Source: Leptidea sinapis
Taxonomy: Eukaryota; Arthropoda; Insecta; Lepidoptera; Pieridae
Reading direction: 5' to 3'
Length of the DNA: 64,000 nt
Assembly (NCBI RefSeq): GCF_905404315.1
Contig: NC_066275.1
Span: forward strand, 1,674,001-1,738,000
Shown one piece after another: positions 47,668 to 59,800 of the stretch (the first letter of the stretch is position 1; each line of letters opens with the position of its first letter). Under the pieces are notes generated by a model. It did no database searches. It was not told the DNA's origin and saw nothing but the letters and a program-made list of their open reading frames with translations. A program made the translations under genes and the position numbers.

Positions 47668-47976
47668 TTTTTTTATGAAAATAAGGGACGAGACGAGCAG
47701 GACGTTCAGCTGATGGTAATTGATACGCCCTGCCCATTACTATGCAGTGCCGCTCAGGATTATTGAAAAAACTCAAAATTTCTGAGGCACTACAACTGCG
47801 CCCGTCACCTTGAGACAAGATGTCAAGTACCATTTGCTCAGTAATTTCACTAGCTATGGCCCCACTCAGACCGAAACACAGTAATGCTTACACATTGGCG
47901 CTGTTGTGGTACCCATAATCTAGCCGGCATCTGGTGCAAAGGAGCCTCCCGCTGGTGTAAGGTAACCTCCCACTGG
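47668..47976 (-). repeat. S repeat with duplicated 5' end
   Basis: Minus copy with a second CCTCCCACTGG after CCTCCCGCTGG, sharing the end duplication with the copy at 35,430. Confidence 0.9.
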
Positions 47977-48132
47977 TACTCACCCTCCCACCTAGAGATC
48001 GTAGTCCTAAGAGGTGGTGGGATCAAATCGCCGAAAATCTGAAGGTCCGTATAAGCGCCACACTCCACCAGGTGACGGAGCGAAACTGATTGAGATGGAG
48101 ACAGCTCGCTGACCAATTGAATGTGAGTCATG

Positions 48133-48440
48133 ATCAAATCAAATCATCTTTATTTGCAAGATAAGGTAATAATAAGGTGTTGTTGGATTATAATTTACAT
48201 GTGCTCTTATCCTAACCCATAAGGCATACGAACTTATGGTGGAATACATAGTTAATAGTGAGGGAATGACTAAGAAGAGACTAGTTTTAAATGGAATATT
48301 TTCTTGCAAGCAGTTCTATGTAGCTAAAGTAGCAATTTATAGCTATAACAAATTACTATATAGCTATTAAAACATACTATAATGGCAACTTAAAAAAAAT
48401 TTACTTGGCAAAACACACTTTAAAATACTTTCATCACTGC
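48133..48440 (-). repeat. LINE 3' UTR, minus orientation
   Basis: Begins with the reverse of a GATTTGATTTGATC tail and CTTTATTTGCAAGATAAGG; no coding part recognised. Confidence 0.45.
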
Positions 48441-48585
48441 TTTACCAAGTATCGGAATACCAGGTGAAATGCATGACTTAAAAGAAACTGGGTGTCACAG
48501 ACACCCAGCGCGCTAAAAACGCAGATCGGGTTATATTTTTATAGACCATTTGAATAGAATATAAATTCAATAATTTCACTAAAAT

Positions 48586-48904
48586 CAGTGGGAGGTTTTT
48601 TTTTGCCTTTGCACAGGATGCCGGCTAGTTTATGTGTACCACAACGGCGCCTATTTCTGCCGTGAAGCAGTAATGTGTAAACAACACTGTGTTTCGGTCT
48701 GAAGGGCGCCGTAGCTAGTAAAATTACTGGGCAGTTGAGACTTGTCTCGGTGTCATCTTAGGTGACGAGCGCAATTGTAGTGCCGCTTAGAATTTTTATG
48801 TTTTTCAATAATCCTGAGCGGCACTGCATTGTAATGGGCAAGGCGTATTAATTACCATCAGATGAACGTCCTACTCGTCTCGTCCCTTATTTTCATAAAA
48901 AAAA
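48586..48904 (+). repeat. S repeat
   Basis: Full plus copy with a T-run inserted after CAGTGGGAGG; A-tract at 48,897-48,904. Confidence 0.92.
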
Positions 48905-49354
48905 TCACAACTATATACAGTAACACTAAATGATTTATAGGGCAGTCGCGTGACCAGCAGCTTGCAGCCAGCACGTCAAACACTTTCGACTGCCCCAACA
49001 AGAAGTGCCAAATAGCTGAGAGCAATTCGTAAAAGTTACCCTACTACCAATCTTAATAATACGAAACTACCAACTTCATAATAAAGTGACATCACTAAGA
49101 TTTTGCATGTGATTATATAATATTACAATTACTAAAAATATACTAAATATAATAACTAAAACAATATAATATTAACAGGTTACAAATTATTCTATTAATA
49201 TTATTAAAACTGAATGTTGGTACTAATTGGAATGTCAAATAACCACAGTAGAATGCTTACGCTCGTGTTTCTTCTTTGGTTTATTTTCTTCTAGAATTGA
49301 AATTCAACACGCCCTAGAATCGGGAGGTCTCATCTTAGAGATGGAACTAATAAT

Positions 49355-49890
49355 GATATTTTGTTTGTTTTAGGGGAGGCAAATGGGCAAGAGGCTCACG
49401 GGATGTGAGTTGTGAGGCAACCGCCCATTGACATCCGCAACAATAGTTGTCAAAGATGCGTTCCCGGACTTTAAGGTGGGAGTATGCTCTTTTCTTGAAG
49501 GTCCCTAAGTCATACGGTTCGGGAAAATAGCAGCCGGTAATTGATTCCACAAAGTTGTTGTGGGTGGCATGAAATTTATTGAAAAACGCGTGGTTGTGGA
49601 ATACTCGAAGTCAACTTGATGCGGGTGGTATTATGCATTTTGACGTAAAGTCCGGTGGTGGAATTCAGCCGCTGGAATCAACCCGAACAACTCCTCTGAG
49701 CCCTCGCCGTGATAAATGCGATAGAAGATGCAGAGAGAACCCAATAGCAAAGAGTCAAGACGGGATGAATTCATCGTCGATGATTCGAGCCATTCTTCGT
49801 TGTATGCAGTCAAATGGAAGAAGATGGTACTGGGGGTCACACGCCCAGAGGAGAGTACAGTACTCCATGTGAGGCCGAATTGGTGCCTCA
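49355..49890 (-). pseudogene. Family A LINE, 3' end
   Basis: Minus strand: PYDLGTFKKRAYSHLKVRER, then upstream CIFYRIYHGEGSEELFGLIP and frame-shifted pieces of HMEYCS..WAG. Ends in the family A tail (CATCCCGTGAGCCTCTTGCC). Several frameshifts. Confidence 0.8.
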
Positions 49891-49919
49891 ATTATGATAA
49901 TGCACTAGAAAAGTGATAC

Positions 49920-50435
49920 TTCAGATACTTAAGAAAATATTTATATATGATACTTATTATGTTAAAAATCAAAGCATTATCGGCTTGTGGGCACAATCAT
50001 TGTCAATATTATGTTTATATTTAGTTTAATAAAGAGGAAATTAAAAGCTCAATTGTGATCGCCGTACAAGTTTCTGATTAATGAAAAGTACGACCATGTT
50101 GTACTAACAACCTGAAAGAAAAAGTAAAATGAAAAATTAATTTATTGTAGAATCTGTTTCTTCAGATTCAATTAAATAATCTAATAATAAATATATATTT
50201 CACTGTTTTATATTTAGAAGAGCACACGCGCATTGTTTTTAGTTTTTTCAAAATAATGTAGTATTCCGAAATGGTGATTAATCAAGATTATTTGATAGAT
50301 CTAAAACGTACGATCGTAATACGTTTTATATATATTTCATTTATCGCTATTCCAGTTTTCTGCATTTATATTAATTTATAGCTGGTTATATTTAATATTA
50401 TTATTTTCAGGTGCATAATATTGGTGTCATTTGAA
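49920..50435. other. AT-rich stretch, nothing identified
   Basis: No supported gene. Confidence 0.4.
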
Positions 50436-50439
50436 TTCA

Positions 50440-51718
50440 AGGTAACACTGAAAATGTTTAGAAAATGAAAAACGGCTTAATGTAGAAAATGTGCCATACT
50501 TTTATTGTTGTTCGAAGTATTCTCCGTTCCTCTCTACACATCGTCGCATTCGATGGAACTACTGAGAAAAGCAGTGGGCCCATTCTTCCTTAGGGGGTCT
50601 CTTCTATGGCATTTTCGAATGCCTTCACCGCATCTTCAGGGCTCGTGAAGCGAATACCTCGACTTTTATCTTTAGTTCTTGAGAATAAATAAAAGTCACA
50701 GCGCGCCAGGTCAGGACTATATGGCGGATGACTCAGTATCTCGACACCTGCCATAGTCAAATATTCAACAGTCCGTTTTGCGGAGTGCGCTGAAGCATTG
50801 TCGTGGTGAAGGAGGATCCTGCTTCGAGGGCGCTGCTGTCGAGTTTTTTCCAAGACAACAGGCAAACAGCGATTGACATACCAGTCTGCAGTAACTGTCC
50901 TTCCATCTTCTAGCACAACTGTCGCGAAATGACCTTTCCGACCACAGAATGAGGCATTCATCTTTTTTCCTTGACTTCTTCCTTTCTTTACCTTAGTTGG
51001 CCGATCCTCAAAAGGAAACACCCACTGAGCTGATTGCCTTTTGGTTTCGGCTTCATAGCAATATATCCAGCTTTCATCACATGTGAAGATGTCTAATACA
51101 GCATTTGAGTCACCGCCGTTGAACTTATCTAACATTTGGCGACACCAGTCCATGCGAAGGTGTTTCTAGTCGGTTAGAGTATGGGGAATCCATCTGGTAC
51201 AAAGCTTCCTGACGCCTAAATGTTCCTGTAATATTTTTCGAACTTGACTCATACCAATGCCTGGGCTTGCCCGTATCTGCTGATAGGCCACTCTCTTATC
51301 TTACTCTATCATGCGTCGCACAGCACTGATGTTATCTTAGTCGCTGTTAAAGGACGTCCCTCACGCGGATCATCATTGAGATTGCTACGTCCACGCTAAA
51401 AGTCGTTAAACCAATTGTAAAAAGTGGCACGAGATGGGGCTTCATTAAGAAATGCTAATCGCAGCCTATCATAGCTTTGGTTTTGAGTAAGCCCACAACG
51501 AAAGTCATAATAAATAATTGACCGAAAATTTTCTCGCGTTAGGTTCATTTTCCCGTGTAACAAGAGTTTAAGATTTGCCGCCAATTCACAAAAACAAATG
51601 ACAAATGAATACAATATACTACATTAGGTTACCAAAGAGTTCTAAAATTGAAATTCAAAAAAAGTTTTCATTAGCAATGTTTCTAACTGGCCAGTTCTAA
51701 ACATCTTCAGTGTTACCC
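50440..51718 (-). mobile_element. mariner transposon (dead)
   Basis: About 1.28 kb. Ends GGTAACACTGAAAATGTTTA and (reversed) GGTAACACTGAAGATGTTTA. The right side is followed by TA; the left TA is not preserved. Contains a single broken transposase gene. Confidence 0.9.
50502..51548 (-). pseudogene. mariner DD34D transposase
   Basis: Start at 51,548 (MNLTRENFRSIIYYDF) with the helix-turn-helix; full span about 349 codons, normal for mariner. Catalytic Asp in TCDESWIYCYE, Asp in LLHHDNASAHSA, and a third Asp after 34 intervening residues in YSPDLARCDFYLF (DD34D). Lesions: TAG after FNDF, a frameshift near 51,330, TAG after HTLTD near 51,170, a 1-nt insertion at EETP (about 50,592), and TAG for the expected Trp near 50,545. 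Inactive. Confidence 0.92.
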
Positions 51719-51927
51719 TATATAAATCATTATACATGGAACTTAATCTCTTCTGTATCCCGAGTTGTTAGCTGCGCTACAGTATATACTTTTGCAGCTA
51801 TCATTGATTTTACTTGTTGGAAGCATTATTTTTTTATTATTATTTATTAATTCCTATGTATCCATCCCTACTCTGTGGTATTCGTCTTGTCAAATTTCAC
51901 CAAGTTTTTATTTATAGATATATAATA

Positions 51928-52413
51928 CTAGCTGACCCAGCAAACGTTGTATTGCCATAAAAAGTAATAAAAAATTCAATAATTAAAATTTTTGGGTTAT
52001 AAAAATAGATGACGACCGACTCTCAGGCCTACCAAATATATCGTAGGTGCATAACAGTTATCGTACTACAAAAATTATTGTATTCGATTGCTATCTTGCA
52101 ACTCTATTGCGGATTTGGGGATGGAAGAGAATAATTTTAAAATTGCGAATAGGTCTTGATCGTACACAGATGAAAATTTGAAGTTAAAAATACATACAGT
52201 ATTTTTTTGCTATAATAAAATAAAAATAAAATAAATTGCCAGTAAAATAAAAAAAGCATATTTAGGATTCTTATCATTTAGCGGTATGAAAAATTGATGT
52301 TGGCCGATTCTCAGAATTACCCGATATGCGCACAAAATTTCATAAAAATCGGTTAAGCCGTTTCGGAGGAGTTTAGTAACAAGCACCGGGACTCGAGATT
52401 TTTATATATTAGA
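51928..52413 (-). mobile_element. Non-autonomous Helitron
   Basis: 486 bp; minus-sense TCTAATATATAAAAATCTCG to GGGTCAGCTAG, flanked by A and T. Shares GGTTAAGCCGTTTCGGAGGA with the copy at 40,681. Confidence 0.85.
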
Positions 52414-52659
52414 TATACTATATAGTGTATCCATTAATTTTGTACCTTAGCGAACGTGTTCAGTGTAATTGGTGAATATTTTAATGACGTCAGACCACAC
52501 GGCTCCTGAGACCTGCCAATAAAATAAATAAATATTACGACATATTCGTACTATTTTACGCGTTTAATTATACTTGTGGTCGCCCAGAGCTCAGAATTCG
52601 ATCTCAATTCATATTTTAATTAATAATTTTGAACTTTATAAAGGTGTATGTGTCAATAA

Positions 52660-52895
52660 TGTATATAAACAATTTGTTATGTTTTTAAAATGATAACCCT
52701 CACTTGTGGGATTGATTACACAAATAAAACTGAAAACAAATACTTAAAACTGAAAAGTAGATCATGTAGATGAAGCTACAACCTAGAGAGAGTGAAACTT
52801 GAACAAAGCATACATGATTTTATAAATGATACGTCACTTGAACAGTTGGCTCAGGTAGAATGAGCGCTCGCACGGAACGGAATTGAATTTGCTAG
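52660..52895 (+). repeat. tRNA-like TIR element, decayed (copy 4)
   Basis: Reversed terminal segment (TTTTTAAAATGATAACCCTC), leader (AGTAGATCATGTAGATGAAG, TTGAACAAAGCATACATG), then a decayed A-box CAGTTGGCTCAGG. The B-box is lost. Confidence 0.7.
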
Positions 52896-52924
52896 AAACG
52901 GTCATAACCATAATGTTAACACCA

Positions 52925-53365
52925 GGAACAGACATAAGCTTATAATAATAATAATATACTCGGCAAGTCGAGTTAGCAAGTCTTTTGTGGAGGCGATGTA
53001 TATGCTTTTACAAGAGGATCCCAGAAAATGTTGAAAACAAAAGTATTACGTTATTCAAAAGAATTGTTAAAAACGTTTGCGTGGTAAATGTTACTATAAC
53101 ATAAATGACTTTCTTAATGATATCACAGATTGGGAATGGAGCGACCGCCCTCAGGCTATTAAATAATAAGTGTAATTGTATAATGTTACTTTGTTACTTT
53201 GTAAATGTTACTTTAATTGTACAACATATTTTTGAAAAAAAAAAAAAGCCCGCTGTGTTTGTTCTTCTCAGGCCTGAGGCATTAATTTTGTAATGGGTGG
53301 TAGTTTATTGACTTTCAATAAGTGATCTCAAATCTTGTTTTGAATAAAAATATTTGAATTTGAAT
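52925..53365 (+). pseudogene. Family T LINE, 3' end
   Basis: Plus-strand counterpart of 4,052-4,475: IPENVENKSITLFKRIVKN, then MTFLM..QIGNG, 3' UTR and GAATAAAAATATTTGAATTTG. Confidence 0.75.
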
Positions 53366-53530
53366 AATTTTAATGTATTTAAAAGGCCTTTCATATAAAA
53401 AATAACGTCTTATGTTGATTGTTGGTGTATATTTTTTCGGTGGAGAAGTCGACGGGCGGCTTGGTTGAGAAGCCTTGGGTAGGAATTCCAATGATAATAA
53501 TGTATATCTAAACACTATCACACCCTTTTA

Positions 53531-53559
53531 CACCCACACACACACACACACACACACAT
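53531..53559. repeat. (CA)n microsatellite
   Basis: About 14 CA units. Confidence 0.95.
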
Positions 53560-53561
53560 TT

Positions 53562-54180
53562 TTAGAAGTTAAACGTTTATTTTGTTTTTGTTTCACATTT
53601 TTAAATTTAGACACTTTTTTTTATTTTATCTGACTTTGATAAAATTGATTTGACTATGATGATAATAATGTCTGGTATCGAGAAGTCACTGACAGCTAAA
53701 ACACAGTTCATACTAGTTTAGCTGCCTGTATTGTATTTAAATATAAAAAGTGTTTGTGTGTACTTATGTATACACGCAAACAGTTATACTTCTTTGGCGT
53801 AACAAAGCAAAAATCCTTAAAATGATTTGTTGTTCCTGCTAGTCTACGTTTGTAGATACAACCAATATTGTAAAAATCTTGAAAAAGATGGCTTTGACAT
53901 TTAATTATTAAATAATATGAATACGGCTGTATGGGCTTGAACCCTTTGCCTGTCCTAATATTGAACGTAGCAACCAAAAAAAAAATAACGAATGTCGCAA
54001 ACGTTACAAAATTTTAGGAACCAACTTCACCCTGTTACTTTTGTGTTAGGCACAGTGATGCGCGCGCATCTTAAAATTTCACTCTCATCATTGTTTCATA
54101 ACGCGCCTACAGAAGTATAACTTCAGTAATTAATAATATAATTTACAAACATATTTTTTACTTGTAATACTATTATTTAT
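53562..54180. other. Stretch without recognisable gene
   Basis: The 89-codon minus frame at 53,708-53,977 has no known domain. Confidence 0.4.
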
Positions 54181-54184
54181 TGTA

Positions 54185-54425
54185 ATATTTGGGAAATGAA
54201 GTTATTATTATAATCATCTTTCAAGCGCCTAAGGCCGGAGGGTATCTGGGTATTTAACTTTTTGTTACGTGGCTTGGAAGGTGTGCGATGGTAATGTAAA
54301 AGCAAGTTCGTTGTGAGTGTGTTAAAAGCTGTTGGAGTTTGCCCATTCGTGCAGTTGTAAGACGGTAACGTAAATCTCACACATTGAAGTCCTTTGGTCG
54401 CCTTTTACGACTCATAAGGATCATG
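54185..54425 (-). repeat. LINE 5' UTR-like fragment with shared module
   Basis: The module at 54,391-54,420 (minus sense GAGTCGTAAAAGGCGACCAA) is followed by TTACCGTCTTACAACTGCAC, resembling the family E 5' UTR (CTGCCGTCTTATGACGTCAG) at the same spacing. Confidence 0.5.
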
Positions 54426-54429
54426 GACG

Positions 54430-55010
54430 AGCGCACAAGGGGATAAGATGAGATTAATTTAGAGATTTCTCTGAGTCTGTATAATAAATGATTTAGTATA
54501 CACAGGGGCGTGCATATTATATAGGCAATAAGGCACTTACCTCGTTATAAACCGAAATAAATATAGCTCTAGTGTTAAAGTTGATTTACTTAGTTTAATT
54601 TGGTTCCGTTATTTTATAACTTCTATTGAACATCCACTCATAAAATTTTTCCTTACCCTAGATACCTACGGTAAGCAATCTTTGCATATTCCAAAGCTCA
54701 ACTACCACTAGTTAGATCCACATTGCCTACCTTACTAGAAAACCAATGCATGCCCCTGATTATACATCTTGGTATTACTTAGAAATAATTACCTCTTCAT
54801 TACGAATAAAATAGTTCTACGATAGCTTGCATTTCTGTTATACCATTTGTTGTTATAAGCGGCATCTGTTATACCAAAACTCTGAAAAACCAATAACCAA
54901 GAATAAGTACTTAACGAAATTATTAGTATATAACAAAAAACAAAGGTTACATATCAGTTACATTTTATTATATATAGCTTTGTATGTAGTTTAGTTTTAT
55001 TTTGTAACTA
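54430..55010. other. AT-rich stretch, nothing identified
   Basis: No supported gene. Confidence 0.4.
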
Positions 55011-55017
55011 GCTGCCC

Positions 55018-55190
55018 CAATAGACGTTGTTCTGTTCAAAATAAAAAAAGAATTGCGGGTGGAGTTTCGTAAAATCCGTTCATAGCTGACCTCTACTCGG
55101 CGAAAGGAATATTCCTACTAAATTTCAAGTTTCTACGCCTTATGGTTCCAGAGATATCATGATGAGTCAATATATAGGTGGAAATCTCTT
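55018..55190 (-). mobile_element. Helitron 3' end, truncated
   Basis: Minus-sense end ACGTCTATTGGGGCAGCTAG followed by T; the 5' end is not identifiable. Confidence 0.6.
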
Positions 55191-55243
55191 ACCTTATGTT
55201 ATCTTATCTTATCATATAAATATATACACGTAATTTATATATA

Positions 55244-55530
55244 TCTTATTATATAAATTACATGTCACGTTCTTTGTCCGCGATGGACTCCTAAACTATT
55301 GAACGGATTTTAATGGGGATAACTTCATGGTGTGCAGTTTGGTTCAACTTGAGAGATAGGATAGTTTTTATTTCGATTTGGGACCCATAATTATTTTTAT
55401 TTTCAATATTTGTTTTATATGGACATATTTTTTACGAAATAATTCTTGATGTTTTGAAATATTTTTGGCAAATTCCTATAAAACAGTATTTTTTTATTAT
55501 CTACAGAACAACGTCTGTCTAGTCAGCTAG
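55244..55530 (+). mobile_element. Non-autonomous Helitron
   Basis: Starts TCTTATTATATAAATTACAT after A, ends CAGCTAG before T. Close relative of 28,039-28,404 in the opposite orientation. Confidence 0.85.
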
Positions 55531-55534
55531 TATA

Positions 55535-56725
55535 TATAGATTTACACTTAAATTTGCTGACGTAGGCCTCTACCAATTAGGGTTACCATTTAGTAATTTC
55601 AAAGTCCGGACAAAAAGGCAGCTGATATTTCGATAAAAGTCCGGACTTGTTAAGAATTTGATTTCGTTTACATTTTGTTTTCGTAAAGATTAAAGCCTTT
55701 TGCTTTTAGTTATTAATACGTTATTTTTTTTACTATATTCAATCTCATTAAAAATCCGGATAAGATAGAGCCGGACAAAATCCAGCCTATAGTAGAAAAG
55801 TCCGGACATATCCGGATTAATTCTGACGGATGGTAACCCTACTCCTCCTCCTCCCAATGAACCTGATTTTCGGTTGTTCTTTTCGAATTCGTTTCGACGC
55901 AAACATTTTTGCTTGTTCTCACGTCTGATCACGTCTTGGTGTGATCTGACCCTTAGAATATAGTCAACGATATATTGCTCTGTAGTCTAGTCATGTTATT
56001 TTGTGCGAAATCTAGCTAACTGGTGGTATGGTGTTATGATGGAGTCATGTAACATAACATTTGAGAATACTATATACAGTTTATTTGAAGGTGCTCAAGT
56101 AATAGACTCAAGACTCGACCAAGACATGACCACGACCACTCTGTCAAGAGTGAACGACTTGGAAGAAGACCCAAAGAATATCAACCTGGAATCGAAAAGA
56201 AGATAACTTTGTATAGCGTTGAAATATTAATAATATTGACAAACTATTACACAAATTATCTTGCCCCAAACTATTCATAGCCTGTACTATAATATAATAA
56301 TATCGTCATCTTTATAAAATCACGCCTGCCCACGAAAAAATGTGGACTCAGATGGTCGTTCTTTGTCTCGGTTCGTGGCATATTTCTCTCTCTAGATTCT
56401 TCCTCTTCCTTCAACCGTGTTATATAAGTTCTGTTTTTCTCAATTCTCTTGAATTAACTCTTTCAAAGTATACCAGCTTGGTAGGCATTAAGCTATGTAT
56501 TTATTTGCCAATTCCTGACTTCATGTCAATATAATGCATCCCCGACAGTGCTTAAATAATTTGGTATATAACTCTCTTATAATATGGTATATAATAATAC
56601 TCTTTACAAAAGTATTAATAATATTACCTAGCTAGTATTAAATACATATTTTATAAAAGACAACGACGTGTAATGGAATTAGATATTTATATTATTATTA
56701 GATTGCTAAAGAAAATTTTTATTCA
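55535..56725. other. Region 3' of the receptor exons, no convincing gene
   Basis: Short repeats of GTCCGGACAT lie at 55,600-55,830. The final receptor exons would be expected here on the minus strand; only a doubtful remnant near 56,440-56,500 was seen. Confidence 0.4.
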
Positions 56726-56728
56726 TAC

Positions 56729-56833
56729 CTCTTCACTTAAAAGCTGACCATTGTAACAAAGTAGGAAGATGGGGTACATTAAAATGGTGGCACCGATAAA
56801 GTTGTTAACAGTTTCCAGAAGATCTTGTGATAC
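56729..56833 (-). CDS. Odorant receptor exon E
   Basis: Acceptor GATGTGCTTCAG; VSQDLLETVNNFIGATILMY then PIFLLCYNGQLLSEE; donor GTATGA. Helix 6 with the usual YNGQxLSEE-like end. The next exon should carry helix 7. Confidence 0.88.
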
Positions 56834-59800
56834 CTGAAGCACATCACTTAATAATTATAGTAATATCTATAAAGTAGTATTGATAGTAGTTTTGAAACGA
56901 ATCTGTACAGAACTGTACCAGTGGGAGGCTCCTTTGCACAGGATGCCGGCTAGATTATGGATTACTGTGTTTCGGTCTGAAGTGCGCCGTAGTTAGTGAA
57001 ACTACTGGATAAATGAAACTTAACATCATATGTTTCAAGGTGTCGGGCACAATTGCAGTGCCGCTTGGAATTTTAGGGGTTTTTCAAGAATCCTAAACAG
57101 CCCTGCTTTGTAATGGGCAGGGCGTATCAATTACCATCGGCAACGTCCTCTCGTCTCTTTTGATAAAAAAAAAACTATTTTATGATTCCTTGGTAAGCAA
57201 GGAACTCTTATAGTTTCACTATATTCATTTGTCCGTCTGTACGTGGCTTCTGATACCATATCTACTACATACTACAAGGGCTAGAAAACTGTCACTTTGC
57301 ATGAAAAAAATATAATTATGTAAGAATAGATACATAGATATTTTACGAAAATAAATTAAATTAAAACTTTAAAAAATAATAGAGGTTGGTGTAACCATAC
57401 ACTTAAAATGACGCTTAAAAATTTTCCAATTTTTCCATGTGTAAGTATTTTTTTAATAAATTGAGTTTTGCATATTTGAAATAAAGAAATGCATTTTTCT
57501 TAATAGTCAAGTGTCAGATCCAAATATTTCATTGAATATTAAAAAAGAATAATTTTTTATTGACTGCTTGAATCTACTTATTCGAACATAATATATGTTT
57601 CAGACCTAAGGAAAACGGATGCAAGGATTTCAGTAGGGCTTTCTTTAGATTAAATTGGATTCAATTAAATTTATTACATAAACTAACTACAATCGCTATA
57701 TTATGTTGAGAATAATACCATTTTTAAAGTCATAGGTATAATAATAATTTTCTCCTCGTAAAGTTTGTTTCAACATTGTTCTTTTGAAATTAACAACACA
57801 TGTATGTATTCATTTTCAAGCAGATATACATATTTCCATCAACTTAAGCTTTCTTTTTTTCAAGTTTTCTATTTTTATATAAAACAGTAATTTTACAAGT
57901 AGTAAACCACTACTTCGGAAAAGGTTGAACTTGGTCGAATGAGAATAAGTGGCAAGAAACTCATTTCCACTATGCAAAGTGATGCAAAAAAAATACTCAA
58001 ATGCCTTACCCGAGTACTCAAAAAAAAAAAGTAATTGTAAATTAATAACTGAAAACACAAGAGTTATTGAATACAGTAGATGCATCGATCCACACACAAT
58101 AAGTAATAAAGGCTTAGTTTGAACATTTTATTAGCGATTCTAAAAAATATAATAACTTAAATTTCAAAATAAATAAATAAAAAATAAAATAAATAAAAAA
58201 CATTTAGCAGACTTTCCGGTAACAGGATTATAGGGCGACCACAAGTAGCGCCCGCATGACGCATGGGCCATCGTCTCCCTCGACCATATTATAGGGAAGG
58301 AAACTACCCGCCCCACGTCGCCACCACAAGCCAAGTCATGTATACGTATGTCAATAGTCAGAGATGCTATTGAATTAAACTTTGACAAAAATACCTGTCA
58401 GACGTGAGGTTTGACGTTTTCCTGTAACACATACATAATATATAAAGGGAAAACAATATAAAACTCACAGTGGCAGCGAAGCCAAAAAAGCATATGATGA
58501 CACCAGCAAACACCAAATCCAGGAATAGTATGACGTTTGATATCTCGTCTAACTGTTTTGAAAATCTAGACAGAAGTATTAATACATATTTATGATTATC
58601 AGTTCACACTTTTATGTCAAGGTCTCAGAAATGGGGAGTCAGTAAGAAATATCAACAGAAGTAAAAATTTAAAATGTTGATATGCGCGGTACAATACCGC
58701 GGCTTTTTTTAAAAAATAAAATGCGAAGGGCATCATTATATGGTACCCTGAGGATGTTAAAGGAGCTTTTGATGTAGTTGATGCATAATTGTGAAGTATA
58801 AAAACTCATCAATCCGTGCAAAGAAGTTTATGCCACAGGTTAGAATTTATTAGTATGTGGAATGAACCTCTTTGAAAGCGTATAGACTGACAACGCGTAC
58901 TAGAGAAAGAAACATCTCTAACAGTGATACAGCAAGGTAGTAAAAAGAATCTATTGGTACTGTAACCGATTTTGATTAAAAGGTCGGAAAAAGTCAGCCA
59001 CTCATGAAATTGATCAATCATCACAATCACAAATCAAAATTGATCACACATAATCGGACTTTCCGGTTGTCTATACGCTACTTTATGTAAGTCTGTGGTC
59101 TTACCTCAATAATATTTGATGTTCCATAACGATATTTCGTAAATCATTTTGTTTACAATGAGTCAAGTCATCGCGAAGTAAAGTGAACTGTGTACTCAAT
59201 AAAGCAGACAGCGATGATACTAGAATCTCCACACCGATATTCATATAGACAATAGGTAGCACTAGAATAGCACAGTAGACATATGTGAAAAAAAAAACAA
59301 TGACAAACACATGTAACAACAATTTTTTGTCAATAAATAAATATAAAGACATCCTCGAAAACCATTACAAAACACACTCTTAAAAAACTTGTAAATAAAT
59401 ATTGCAGCCGCCATCTTAGTTTAACATTTTGAATTTTGTTCACCAATTTATCACAATCGATCTCACGGACTTATAATTCGAATACCTACTAATTATAATA
59501 ATAATATGACAATAAATCATTCTTAATACTTAATACTATAATACTTTATAGTTCAAAAAACAAAACCGGAAAAACTGGAGTTATGATGGAGCCGAGTTCA
59601 AACAGCCGTATAGCACGCAATACGCTGGCATTTTTAAAAAGACCGCGGAAACAAATAACAACGTGACACTCGACTCGTATTGACCGCGAAAACCGCTTAG
59701 GGGCCTCGTCCATGCGCATGTTTGTGTGAGTGTGTCATTTCGGACGCTTGTAGGTAGTTTCCATACTTGTTACATAATATGTCTACTGTGATAATAGTAA

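Noticed and set aside
53708..53977. 89-codon minus ORF as a host exon
   Set aside because: No domain recognised and no clear splice context.
57816..58097. Minus ORF as an additional odorant receptor exon
   Set aside because: No receptor motif, phases are already satisfied without it, and part of it is an interspersed repeat (AGTGGCAAGAAACTCAT).
58164..58388. Minus ORF (MSKFNSIASLTIDIRIHDLA) as a host gene
   Set aside because: No recognised domain, and it ends in AT-rich low-complexity sequence; it lies within receptor intron D-E.
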